A stretch of 64,000 nt of DNA, from assembly GCA_963718775.1 (NCBI GenBank), contig OY970377.1:2787333-2851332 (forward strand). The letters are read 5' to 3'. The notes beneath the pieces are model-generated. The model made no database searches, had not been told where the DNA came from, and worked only from the letters and a program-made list of their open reading frames with translations. The position numbers were made by a program, and so were the translations under genes. This DNA comes from VRUE01 sp963718775 (GTDB lineage: Bacteria; Actinomycetota; Thermoleophilia; Solirubrobacterales; 70-9). Numbering within the stretch: position 1 is the stretch's first letter; the number at the start of each line of letters is the position of its first letter. Shown piece by piece: positions 44,066 to 51,929 of this stretch.

Positions 44066-45100
44066 GTGAAGGCACTGGTGCAGACAAAGAATGGTGGGTA
44101 TGACGTGCTCCAGGTCGAGGAGCGTCCCGACCCGCCGGTCGGCCCAGGTGAAGTGCGGATTGCCGTCAAGGCGGCTGGGATCAACTTCGCCGACACGATG
44201 GCGCGGCTTGGTCTCTACCCCGATGCGCCGAAGACTCCCTGCGTGATGGGCTACGAGGTCGCCGGCGTGGTCGAGTCGGTGGGGGAGGGCGTCACCACCC
44301 ACGCGGTCGGCGACAGGGTCATGGCCGGCACCCGCTTCGGCGGCCAGGCCGAGCTTGTCTGCGTTCCCGAGGAGCAGGCACTGCCGCTGCCCGACCGGCT
44401 CAGCTTCGAGCAGGGGGCCGCGTTCCCGGTCAACTACGGCACCGCCTACGCGGCGCTGATGTTGATGGGCAGCCTGCGCGAGGGCAGCCGGGTCCTGATC
44501 CACGCGGCTGCCGGCGGCGTGGGAATCGCCGCCACGCAGATCGCCCGCAACGTCGGCGCCGAGATCTACGGCACCGCCTCGCCCACCAAGCACGATGCGA
44601 TCCGCGCTCAGGGCGTTGCCCACCCGATCGACTACCGCAACCAGGATTTCGAGCAGGAGACGCTGCGCCTCACCAACGGCGAGGGCGTCGACCTGATCAT
44701 CGACGCGCTCGGCCCGACGTCCTTTCGCAAGGACTACCGGCTGCTGCGCCCGGGCGGCCGCTTGGTCATGTACGGGCTCTCCGAGGTGACCAGCGAAAGC
44801 GGTCGCAACCTCCCGGCGATGCTGAAGGGCCTCGCCAAGATGCCGCTGGCGACGGTTCCCTGGTGGAAGAGCTTGATGATGATGAACGAGAACAAGGGCG
44901 TCTTCGGGCTCAACATGCTCAAGTGGTGGGAAGCAGAGGGCAGCCTCGACCGGGTCACCGAGCCGCTCATGGCCGACCTCGAGGCCGGACGCCTGGAGCC
45001 GGTCGTCTCCGAGTCATTCTCCTTCGCGCAGGCCGGCGACGCGCACAAATTCATCGCCGAGCGCCGCAACGTCGGCAAGGTCGTGTTGTTTCCAGGGTAG
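44066..45100 (+). CDS. Zinc-independent quinone oxidoreductase (MDR family)
   Basis: 344 residues from GTG 44066. An alcohol-dehydrogenase-like fold without zinc-ligand cysteines. The N-terminal domain has INFADTMARLGLYPDAP and GYEVAGVVESVGEGV, and the NADPH fold is VLIHAAAGGVGIAATQIARN. The C-terminus EPVVSESFSFAQAGDAHKFI matches synaptic vesicle VAT-1/zeta-crystallin-like proteins. It probably reduces quinones or enones with NADPH; the true substrate is not known. Confidence 0.85.
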   Translation: MKALVQTKNGGYDVLQVEERPDPPVGPGEVRIAVKAAGINFADTMARLGLYPDAPKTPCVMGYEVAGVVESVGEGVTTHAVGDRVMAGTRFGGQAELVCVPEEQALPLPDRLSFEQGAAFPVNYGTAYAALMLMGSLREGSRVLIHAAAGGVGIAATQIARNVGAEIYGTASPTKHDAIRAQGVAHPIDYRNQDFEQETLRLTNGEGVDLIIDALGPTSFRKDYRLLRPGGRLVMYGLSEVTSESGRNLPAMLKGLAKMPLATVPWWKSLMMMNENKGVFGLNMLKWWEAEGSLDRVTEPLMADLEAGRLEPVVSESFSFAQAGDAHKFIAERRNVGKVVLFPG

Positions 45101-45130
45101 GGCCCCGCAGGGCGAGTGGGCCCGTTTGCG

Positions 45131-45703
45131 ATGAAGAAGAAGGCGATCCTGATCTTGCTGGCGATTCTGGCGGTGCAGACCGCGACGCTCGCGCGCGCCG
45201 ATACGTCGACCTACACCGTGGTTTTGGCAGGCGGCACGGCGCAGAGCATGATCCACATCTGGCTCACCCCCGACGGCTACAACTATGTGATCGACTCGGC
45301 CGCTCCTCTGGAAGTGGGCGGGACGATCTGTGAAAACGCCCCCGAGAACCCCAACGAGTTGATCTGCAAGGCGCCGATGGTCGCCGGCTTCGAAGTCAAC
45401 GCGGGCAACGACGGCGATTTGGTCACGGTCGCTCGCAGCGTCTCGATCGGAGTGACGATGCGCGGCGGCCCCGGCCGCGACACGCTGACTGGCGGCGGCG
45501 GCCCCGACAAGCTGATCGGCGGCGACGGCAGCGACAAGCTCAACGGCGGGGCAGGCGACGATGTCCTCTTCGGCGGCCCCGGCAACGACGTGCTCGTCGG
45601 CGGCCCCGGTGACGACGTCCTGCGCGGCGGCTTCGGCTCCGACACGCTCGGCGGCGGCTCCGGCGCCAACAGCATCCGCCAGGATCTGCGCCTGCAGTTC
45701 TGA
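45131..45703 (+). CDS. Secreted RTX-type calcium-binding repeat protein
   Basis: 190 residues from ATG 45131 (MKKKAILILLAILAVQTATL) with a signal peptide of about 28 residues. A globular part with two cysteines (GGTICENAPENPNELICKAP) follows, then about 60 residues of glycine-rich nonapeptide repeats (GGPGRDTLTGG, GGDGSDKLNGG, GGPGNDVLVGG, GGFGSDTLGGG), which fold as a Ca-binding parallel beta roll after secretion. No enzymatic domain and no type I exporter gene is near. The 3' end is convergent with the MFS gene, 5 bp away. Confidence 0.82.
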   Translation: MKKKAILILLAILAVQTATLARADTSTYTVVLAGGTAQSMIHIWLTPDGYNYVIDSAAPLEVGGTICENAPENPNELICKAPMVAGFEVNAGNDGDLVTVARSVSIGVTMRGGPGRDTLTGGGGPDKLIGGDGSDKLNGGAGDDVLFGGPGNDVLVGGPGDDVLRGGFGSDTLGGGSGANSIRQDLRLQF

Positions 45704-45708
45704 GCGGG

Positions 45709-47055
45709 CTAGGCCGGCGCCTTCAGCGAACGCCGTCCAAGTAGTCGCCCGCCGACGAAGAAGAGGACGACTAGGAAACCAACCAGCGAGAGCGCCGCGT
45801 CGAGCCTGAAGGCCGCTTGGATGCCGTCGACGAACGAGTCCTGGGCCGAGAAGACGGTGGTCGTCAGTCCCAGCCCGATCGAGCCGCCGGCAATCTGAAA
45901 CATGTAGACGATGCCGCCGGCGAGGCTGGTCTGCGATTCGTCGACCGAGGTGACCCCGGCGGTGGTTGCGGTTGGGTAGAAGCTGCCGATTCCGATTCCG
46001 AGCACGACCATGCCCGCGACCAGCGACTCGTAGCCGGAGCCGGAGTCGACCAGGGAGAAGATGAACGGCGCGATGGCAATGCAAGCAGCGCCTACGGCAG
46101 CCAGAAACTTGGCGCCGAGTCGCTCGTAGAGTGGCCCAGCGACGAACGACACCGCCGCGAAGACGGCGAGGAAGGGCAGCATTCCCACTCCCGCCTCGAG
46201 CGGCGAGTAGCCAAGCTGGTGCTGCATGAACTGGGGCAGGTAGAGCAGCGCCGCGAAGAACGTCGCCGACATCAGCAGGATCGCCAGGCAGGAGGCGCGG
46301 AAGCTCTCGTTGGCCATTACCGCTCGCGGCACCAGCGCGCTGAGGCCCGCACGACGCTCGATCGGCACGAAGACGACGACCAGGATCGCCGCCAGGGCCA
46401 GCAGCGCGATCACGCGCGGGTCGCCGAATCCCCAGTCCGCTGCCTGATCGAGGGCGACAAGCAGGGAGACGAGGCCCAGGGAAAGAGTCGCGATGCCGGC
46501 GTAGTCGATCCGCTGTGCGCCCGTATCCGGTTCGGCGAGCTTGACGAGGCGGTAGGTGACGATGACGGCGAAGGCGGAGATCGGCACGTTGAGGAAGAAG
46601 ATCCAGCGCCAACTGAGCAGGTCGGTCATCATGCCGCCGATCAGCGGCCCGATCGCGTTGCCGAGCCCGGCTGCGCCGAGGATGATGCCGCCGGCCAATC
46701 CCGCTCTGTCGGCGGGCAGCAGGGCATAGGTCATGCCGAGGATCGCCGGCCACATCAACGCCCCGCCGATGCCCATCAGGGTACGGGTTGCGATCAGCCA
46801 GGCCTCGCTCTGCGCGGCGCCGCCAAGCGCCGACATCGAGGCAAAGATCGCGGTGCCGAGGAAGAAGGCGTTGCGACGGCCGAACATGTCGGCAAGCCGG
46901 CCGCCGGTGACGATCATCACCCCGAAGGTCAGCGCGTAGGCGTTGATCACCCATTGCATCGTGTTGATGCTGGTGTCGAAGTCCTTCTCCATCGTCGGCA
47001 GGGCGACGTTGATCGCGGAGAAGTCGTTGGCGATCACGACAACGGCGATGCCCAT
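45709..47055 (-). CDS. MFS drug:H+ antiporter, DHA2 (14-helix) type
   Basis: 448 residues with about 14 transmembrane segments. Motif C-like GIGGALMWPAILGMTYALLP, loop motif A GGRLADMFGRRNAFFLG and GLGNAIGPLIGGMMTDLLSW identify a DHA2 exporter of the EmrB/QacA kind. ATG 47055 would cut into helix 1. Homologous-looking sequence (SSIPRSTWLALLA) continues upstream to an ATC at 47115, which lies 6 nt after TAGGCT; no ATG, GTG or TTG exists there. The real start is therefore uncertain. It is divergent from the leuA leader. Confidence 0.87.
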   Translation of the reverse strand: MGIAVVVIANDFSAINVALPTMEKDFDTSINTMQWVINAYALTFGVMIVTGGRLADMFGRRNAFFLGTAIFASMSALGGAAQSEAWLIATRTLMGIGGALMWPAILGMTYALLPADRAGLAGGIILGAAGLGNAIGPLIGGMMTDLLSWRWIFFLNVPISAFAVIVTYRLVKLAEPDTGAQRIDYAGIATLSLGLVSLLVALDQAADWGFGDPRVIALLALAAILVVVFVPIERRAGLSALVPRAVMANESFRASCLAILLMSATFFAALLYLPQFMQHQLGYSPLEAGVGMLPFLAVFAAVSFVAGPLYERLGAKFLAAVGAACIAIAPFIFSLVDSGSGYESLVAGMVVLGIGIGSFYPTATTAGVTSVDESQTSLAGGIVYMFQIAGGSIGLGLTTTVFSAQDSFVDGIQAAFRLDAALSLVGFLVVLFFVGGRLLGRRSLKAPA

Positions 47056-47125
47056 CGCGAGGAGGGCAAGCCAGGTCGAGCGCGGGATCGAGCTTGAAGA
47101 CGCCTCGCTTGCGATGCGCGCAGCC

Positions 47126-47131
47126 TACGCT
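47126..47131 (+). promoter_or_regulatory. -10 box TACGCT of the leuA leader transcript
   Basis: TACGCT would start RNA near 47138, 10 nt before the leader-peptide ATG. It overlaps a minus-strand TAGGCT box (47127-47122) that would serve the MFS gene. Confidence 0.4.
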
Positions 47132-47147
47132 AAGCTGAGGCGACCGA

Positions 47148-47207
47148 ATGACTCACCCGCAGCACAGCCTCGCGCTTCTCCTTCTCCTCCCCCCTCGGGG
47201 GGAATAG
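47148..47207 (+). CDS. leuL: leuA leader peptide (19 residues)
   Basis: ATG 47148 to TAG 47205-47207 gives MTHPQHSLALLLLLPPRGE, with six Leu, five of them consecutive, in codons CTC-GCG-CTT-CTC-CTT-CTC-CTC. GAGG lies 7 nt before the ATG. A short Leu-rich open frame just upstream of leuA is the hallmark of leucine attenuation. Here the Leu codons themselves (47175-47186) are the exact complement of the leuA Shine-Dalgarno region (47257-47268). It was too short for ordinary gene calling. Confidence 0.75.
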   Translation: MTHPQHSLALLLLLPPRGE

Positions 47208-47268
47208 CGCTGGGCGGCGCGATAGCCGCGAGAGACAAGGTCATTCGAGCGAAGTAGAGAAGGAGAAG
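47175..47268 (+). promoter_or_regulatory. Translational attenuator: leader Leu codons pair with the leuA Shine-Dalgarno
   Basis: CTTCTCCTTCTC at 47175-47186 pairs perfectly with GAGAAGGAGAAG at 47257-47268, which covers the leuA ribosome site 5-6 nt before GTG 47274. A ribosome stalled at Leu codons would keep the site free; one that finishes would let it close. Confidence 0.6.
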
Positions 47269-47273
47269 GAACA

Positions 47274-48860
47274 GTGTCACCAACAGACGACGTACACCGC
47301 GTCCATATCTTCGACACCACGCTGCGCGACGGAGAGCAGTCGCCCGGCATCTCGCTGAACACGGCCGAGAAGGTCGAGATCGCGCAGCAGCTGGCCCGCC
47401 TGGGGGTCGACGTCATCGAGGCCGGCTTCCCGATCACCTCACCCGGCGACTTCGAGGCGGTCGAGGCGATTGCCCGCGGCGTCGAGGGCCCCGTGGTCTG
47501 CGGCCTGGCCCGCACCCACAAGGCCGATATCGATGCCGCCTGGGGCGCAATCAAGGACTCGCAGCGGCCTCGCATCCACACCTTCATCTCGACCTCCGAC
47601 ATCCACATCGAGCACCAGCTGCAGACCGATCGCGAGGACGTCAAGGGACAGGCTCGGGCGGCCGTCACCCTGGCCAAGTCCTACTGCGAGGACGTCGAGT
47701 TCTCGCCGATGGACGCGACCCGCGCCGACATCGAGTTCACCGCCGAAGTGTGTGAGATTGCGGTCGAAGAGGGCGCCACGGTGGTCAACATCCCCGACAC
47801 GGTCGGCTACACCACTCCCGAGGAGTACGCGGAGTACTTCCGGCGCCTGTACGAGCTGGTGCCGGCGCTGCGCGAGGTCGAGATGTCGGTCCACTGTCAC
47901 GACGATCTGGGCCTGGCCGTCGCCAACTCCTACGCCGGTGTTCTGGCCGGCGCACGTCAGGTCGAGTGCGCGGTCAACGGCATCGGCGAGCGAGCCGGCA
48001 ACTGCTCGCTGGAGGAGATCGTGATGCTGATCCGGACGCGCGAGGACGCCCACGGCCTGCAGACCGGAGTCAACAGCCGTGAGCTGGCCCGCACCAGCCG
48101 CATGGTCTCGCGCCTGACCGGCTACGCGATCCAGCCCAACAAGGCGATCGTCGGCCGCAACGCCTTTGCCCACGAGTCCGGGATCCACCAGGACGGCGTG
48201 CTGAAGGAGCGCACCACCTACGAGATCATGGACGCCACCGAGGTTGGCCTGGAGTCGAACTCGATCGTGCTGGGCAAGCACTCCGGCCGCCACGCCCTGC
48301 GCGACGCTCTGGACCAGCTGGGCTTCCAGGTCGAGGGCAACGCGCTGAACGCCGCCTTCAAGCGCTTCAAGGAGGTCGCCGATCGCAAGAAGCAGGTGAC
48401 CGCCCTCGACCTGGAGGCGATCGTCTCCGACGAGATGCGCGAGAAGGCCGACGCCCACGAGCTGGCCTGGTTCGAGGTCGAGGCAGGCTCGCGACGCGAG
48501 CCGCTGGCCCGGGTCGCGGTGAAAATGCCCTCCGGTGAGGAGGCGGTTGGCGAGTCGAGCGGCGACGGCCCCGTCGACGCGATCTTCCAGGCGATCCAAA
48601 ATGCGGCTGACACCGAGTGCGACCTGCGCCAGTACACCGTCGAGGCGGTGACCGGGGGGGAGGATGCGCTGGGTCAGGTGACGGTGATGCTGCGCGCCGC
48701 CGGCCGCCTGGCAACCGGCCAGGGCGTCGCCACCGACATCCTCGAGGCATCGGCCCGCGCCTACGTCCGCGCCCTGTCGAACGCCCTGGAGGGCGCCGCG
48801 ATCCGCGAGGCCGAGGCCGCCACCGCTGAGGCAGCAGTAGAGCGCACTCCGGGTCCCTAG
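47274..48860 (+). CDS. leuA: 2-Isopropylmalate synthase
   Basis: First committed step of leucine synthesis. 528 residues, the bacterial short LeuA form. The barrel has FDTTLRDGEQSPGISLN and VIEAGFPITSPGD, metal ligands in SVHCHDDLGLAVANS and NGIGERAGNCSLEE, and AFAHESGIHQDGVLK. The C-terminal regulatory domain (about 390-515) is where leucine feedback acts, with ATDILEASARAYVRALSNAL near the end. GTG 47274 has an AGGAGAAGG site, unlike most neighbours, in keeping with attenuator control. Confidence 0.95.
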   Translation: MSPTDDVHRVHIFDTTLRDGEQSPGISLNTAEKVEIAQQLARLGVDVIEAGFPITSPGDFEAVEAIARGVEGPVVCGLARTHKADIDAAWGAIKDSQRPRIHTFISTSDIHIEHQLQTDREDVKGQARAAVTLAKSYCEDVEFSPMDATRADIEFTAEVCEIAVEEGATVVNIPDTVGYTTPEEYAEYFRRLYELVPALREVEMSVHCHDDLGLAVANSYAGVLAGARQVECAVNGIGERAGNCSLEEIVMLIRTREDAHGLQTGVNSRELARTSRMVSRLTGYAIQPNKAIVGRNAFAHESGIHQDGVLKERTTYEIMDATEVGLESNSIVLGKHSGRHALRDALDQLGFQVEGNALNAAFKRFKEVADRKKQVTALDLEAIVSDEMREKADAHELAWFEVEAGSRREPLARVAVKMPSGEEAVGESSGDGPVDAIFQAIQNAADTECDLRQYTVEAVTGGEDALGQVTVMLRAAGRLATGQGVATDILEASARAYVRALSNALEGAAIREAEAATAEAAVERTPGP

Positions 48861-48922
48861 ACGTCACACATCCTTGGCACGCCGCGCGCCACCCGTAACG
48901 CCAGAGGTGGCACCGTCCGCGC

Positions 48923-49897
48923 ATGCCCGCCGAGACCGTCTCAGCCCGCGAGATAGGCGGGTTGAGACGGTCTCGCGCGAGGCCGCGGCGGACTGAGGGT
49001 CGCGACGCGGTTATTGCTCGGTTGGCGGAGCGACAGCACGGGGTCGTTTCGCGGTGGCAGCTGAAGGACTTGGGTCTGGGGGAGGACGCCGTGGACCATC
49101 GCCTCGCTGTCGGCCGTTTGCATGTCGTGGGTCACGGCGTCTACGCGGTTGGCCGTCGAACGTTCGCGCCAGGCGAAAGATGGATGGCCGCGGTGCTCTC
49201 ATCCGGTTCGAATGCTGTTTTGAGTCACCGCTCCGCCGCGGCGCTCTGGGGTATTTGGGACCCGACCCAGGGCCCGGTTGACGTCACGGTTCCGCGCAAG
49301 AGCAAGTCATCGAGCCTCATTCGACGCCATCACTCAGTGCTGCCTGGCGACGAGATGACGGTGCACGAAGGCATCCCCGTCGCCATCGTGCCGCGAACCA
49401 TCCTTGACCTTGCTGCCCGTTCATCGCTCGATCGCGTTGAGAGCGCGATCCGTCAGGTCGAATACCTGCGGCTCTATGACCGGCTGTCGCTTCTCGATCT
49501 GGTTGATCGCTATCCCGGCCGCCGTGGGGTCCGGCGAGTGCGGGAGGCGCTGGCTCGCATCGAAAGGCTGCCGGTCGGTCGCACCCGGAGCCGGCTGGAG
49601 GAACGGTTCTTGCCGTTCCTGCGCCGATATGGCCTGCCGCGGCCCCGTCTCAACGATTGGATCACGGTTGGCGAGAAGCGCTTCCAGGTCGACTGCCACT
49701 GGCATGGCACTGGGCAGGTCGTCGAGCTCGACAGCTGGGAAGGACACGGCACACGCTCGGCGTTCAGAGAGGATCGCGCACGGGACCGCGTCCTGCGCAC
49801 GGCGGGTTACGCGGTGACCCGCATCTCCTGGGCGCAGCTCGACGACGAACCCGAGGCCGTCGCATCGGACCTTCGCAAGCTCCTCTCTCTATCTTGA
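48923..49897 (+). CDS. AbiEi-type DNA-binding domain fused to a DUF559-like nuclease fold
   Basis: 324 residues. The N-terminal winged helix (LAERQHGVVSRWQLKDLGLG, then DHRLAVGRLHVVGHGVYAVG) is of the AbiEi type IV antitoxin kind. The middle AbiEi_C-like part has VLSHRSAAALWGI, VDVTVPRKSKS and TVHEGIPVAIVPRTILDLAA. The C-terminal part (LEERFLPFLRRYGLPRPRLN, FQVDCHWHGTGQVVELDSWE, RDRVLRTAGYAVTRISW) looks like the PD-(D/E)xK fold of DUF559. There is no AbiEii toxin gene. The first 15-20 codons are a palindrome, and the conserved protein starts only at about residue 30. Less GC-biased than its neighbours, which may signal transfer. Confidence 0.78.
   Translation: MPAETVSAREIGGLRRSRARPRRTEGRDAVIARLAERQHGVVSRWQLKDLGLGEDAVDHRLAVGRLHVVGHGVYAVGRRTFAPGERWMAAVLSSGSNAVLSHRSAAALWGIWDPTQGPVDVTVPRKSKSSSLIRRHHSVLPGDEMTVHEGIPVAIVPRTILDLAARSSLDRVESAIRQVEYLRLYDRLSLLDLVDRYPGRRGVRRVREALARIERLPVGRTRSRLEERFLPFLRRYGLPRPRLNDWITVGEKRFQVDCHWHGTGQVVELDSWEGHGTRSAFREDRARDRVLRTAGYAVTRISWAQLDDEPEAVASDLRKLLSLS
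48931..48975. repeat. Palindrome at the start of the AbiEi/DUF559 gene
   Basis: The 19-nt arms CGAGACCGTCTCAGCCCGC (48931-48949) and 48957-48975 have one mismatch and a 7-nt loop. It covers codons 3-18 of the longest frame and precedes the conserved part of the protein. Confidence 0.75.
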
Positions 49898-49906
49898 ATT
49901 ACAAAT

Positions 49907-49922
49907 GTATGTGATAACGTAC
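49907..49922. promoter_or_regulatory. Degenerate palindrome and -10 box before the XRE-cupin gene
   Basis: GTATGTGATAACGTAC reads as its own complement at 12 of 16 positions. It contains TAACGT (49915-49920), 6 nt before the ATC at 49927. It would suit an operator for the XRE-cupin protein itself. Confidence 0.4.
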
Positions 49923-49926
49923 GACC

Positions 49927-50541
49927 ATCGTTGCCACCACCGACAAGCGTCCCGGCCAGATATTCACCGCCGCCAGCGACCCGCCGGCGATAGGCGACAG
50001 GGTCCATGCTCTGCGCGAGGCGATGGGACTGTCTCTGCGCGACCTGGGCGAGCGCTGCGGCGTCAGCGCGCCGATGCTCTCGCAGGTCGAGCGGGGGGAG
50101 ACCAGTCCGACTCTTGCTGTGGCCGCGAAGATCGCCGCCGGCCTGGAGCTGACGCTGTCCCAGCTGCTGCGCCTCGACGAGGGCGAGCACGTCAGTGTCA
50201 GCCGAGCCGGCGACCGTCGTGGCTCCGAGCGCGGCGGGCACCGCGTCGAGGAGCTGACGCCGCCGCTGCCCGGGCAGCGCGCCGACGTCTCCTTGCACAC
50301 CCTCGAGGCGGGCGCGACAACTGGAGGACGCGATGACCCGCCGATGCACGAGCCCGGCAGTCGCGAGACCGCCGTTGTCCTTGCCGGCACGCTGGCGCTC
50401 GTCGTCGATGGCACGCGCCACGAGCTGGGCGAGGGTGACAGCGTCACCTTCGATGCCGATCTTCCCCATCATTTCGAGAACGAAGGCGATGAGCCGACGC
50501 GTTTCATCGCCGTGATCGCCGCTGGCCTGAGGAGGTCCTGA
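49927..50541 (+). CDS. XRE-family regulator with C-terminal cupin sensor
   Basis: About 204 residues. XRE helix-turn-helix: IGDRVHALREAMGLSLRDLG, then CGVSAPMLSQVERGETSPTL. The C-terminal cupin (RADVSLHTLEAGATTGG, HEPGSRETAVVLAGTLALVV, DSVTFDADLPHHFENEGDEP) would bind a small ligand. The ATG at 50023 would cut the DNA-binding domain in half. Upstream in frame to a TAA there is no ATG, GTG or TTG; the first near-cognate is ATC 49927, 6 nt after TAACGT. A missing or extra base near 49920 would instead link it to GTG 49911. The TGA overlaps the leuC ATG, so it is coupled to leuCD and probably regulates them. Confidence 0.8.
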   Translation: MVATTDKRPGQIFTAASDPPAIGDRVHALREAMGLSLRDLGERCGVSAPMLSQVERGETSPTLAVAAKIAAGLELTLSQLLRLDEGEHVSVSRAGDRRGSERGGHRVEELTPPLPGQRADVSLHTLEAGATTGGRDDPPMHEPGSRETAVVLAGTLALVVDGTRHELGEGDSVTFDADLPHHFENEGDEPTRFIAVIAAGLRRS

Positions 50542-51927
50542 TGCCGCAAACCATGTTCGACAAGCTCTGGGAGGCGCATGAGGTCTCCGACGGCCTGATC
50601 TACATCGACCTGCACCTGGTCCACGAGGTCACCTCGCCGCAGGCCTTCGACGGGCTGCGCCTGGCCAAGCGCCCGGTGCGCCGCACCGACAAGACCCTGG
50701 CCACCGCCGACCACAACACCCCTACCGACGGCACCATGGCGGCGCGCCTGATCGCCGACGAGCTCTCGCGGGTCCAGGTCGAAACGCTGGAGCGCAACTG
50801 CGAGGAGTTCGGCATCCCGATCTACTCGCTGGGCTCCGACCGCCAGGGCATCGTCCACGTGATCGGGCCTGAGCTGGGCGTCACCCAGCCGGGGATGACG
50901 ATCGTCTGCGGCGACAGCCACACCTCCACGCACGGCGCCTTCGGCTCGCTGGCCTTCGGCATCGGCACCTCTGAGGTCGAGCACGTGCTGGCGACCCAGT
51001 GCCTGGTCCAGAAGCGGCCGAAGACGATGCGGATCTCCTATTCCGGCGAGCTGGGCCGCGGCGTCACGCCCAAGGACCTGATCCTGGCGACGATCGGGCG
51101 CCTGGGCACCGGCGGCATGACCGGCTACGCGGTCGAGTACGCCGGGCCGGCGATCGAGGCCCTGGAGATGCCTGGCCGGATGACGATCTGCAACATGACG
51201 ATCGAGGGTGGCGGTCGCGCCGGCATGATCGCCCCCGACGAGAAGACGATCGAGTGGGTCCGCGGACGCCCTGGTGCCCCCACGGACTTCGATGCCGCCG
51301 CCGAGCGCTGGCGGCAGCTCCCGAGCGACGATGGCGCCGCCTTCGACATCGAGGTCGAGGTCGACGCCGGGGCGATCTCGCCGATGGTCACCTGGGGGAC
51401 CAATCCCGGCATGGTCTGCGAGGTCACCGACAGCGTCCCCGACCCGGCGGCGATGGACTTGCCCGCCGACCGCGAGTCGGCCGAACGAGCCCTGGCTTAC
51501 ATGGGGCTGCGAGGCCGGCACGCCGATGACCGAGGTGGCGCCCGAACGGGTCTTCATCGGCTCCTGCACCAACTCGCGGATCGAGGACCTGCGCGAGGCG
51601 GCGGAAATCGTCGACGGCCGCAAGGTCGCCGGCTCGGTGCGGGCGATGGTCGTGCCCGGCTCCCAGCAGGTCAAGACCGACGCCGAAGCCGAGGGCCTGC
51701 ACGAGGTCTTCCGCTCCGCCGGCTTCGAATGGCGCGAGGCGGGCTGCTCGATGTGCCTCGGCATGAACCCCGACACCCTGATCGAGGGCGAGCGCTGCGC
51801 CTCGACCTCGAATCGCAACTTCGAGGGCCGTCAGGGCAAGGGCGGGCGCACCCATCTGGTCAGTCCGAAGATGGCCGCCGCGGCGGCGATCGAGGGGCAC
51901 TTCGTCGACATCAGGGATTGGAGCTAG
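50541..51927 (+). CDS. leuC: 3-Isopropylmalate dehydratase, large subunit (apparent frameshift)
   Basis: Aconitase-family [4Fe-4S] enzyme isomerising 2- to 3-isopropylmalate. The first part has FDKLWEAHEVSDGLIYIDLH, TADHNTPTD, CGDSHTSTHGAFGSLAFGIG and VQKRPKTMRISYSGELGRG. An extra C near 51510 shifts the frame; the rest continues as GTPMTEVAPERVFIGSCTNS and AGCSMCLGMNPDTLIEGERC, giving the three cluster cysteines. Removing the base gives about 461 residues, the normal size. ATG 50541 overlaps the regulator stop; leuD starts 3 nt after the TAG. Confidence 0.92.
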
Positions 51928-51929
51928 AG

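Noticed and set aside
48923..49897. A complete AbiE toxin-antitoxin system
   Set aside because: Only the AbiEi-like protein is present. The next gene is an XRE-cupin regulator belonging to leuCD, not an AbiEii nucleotidyltransferase.
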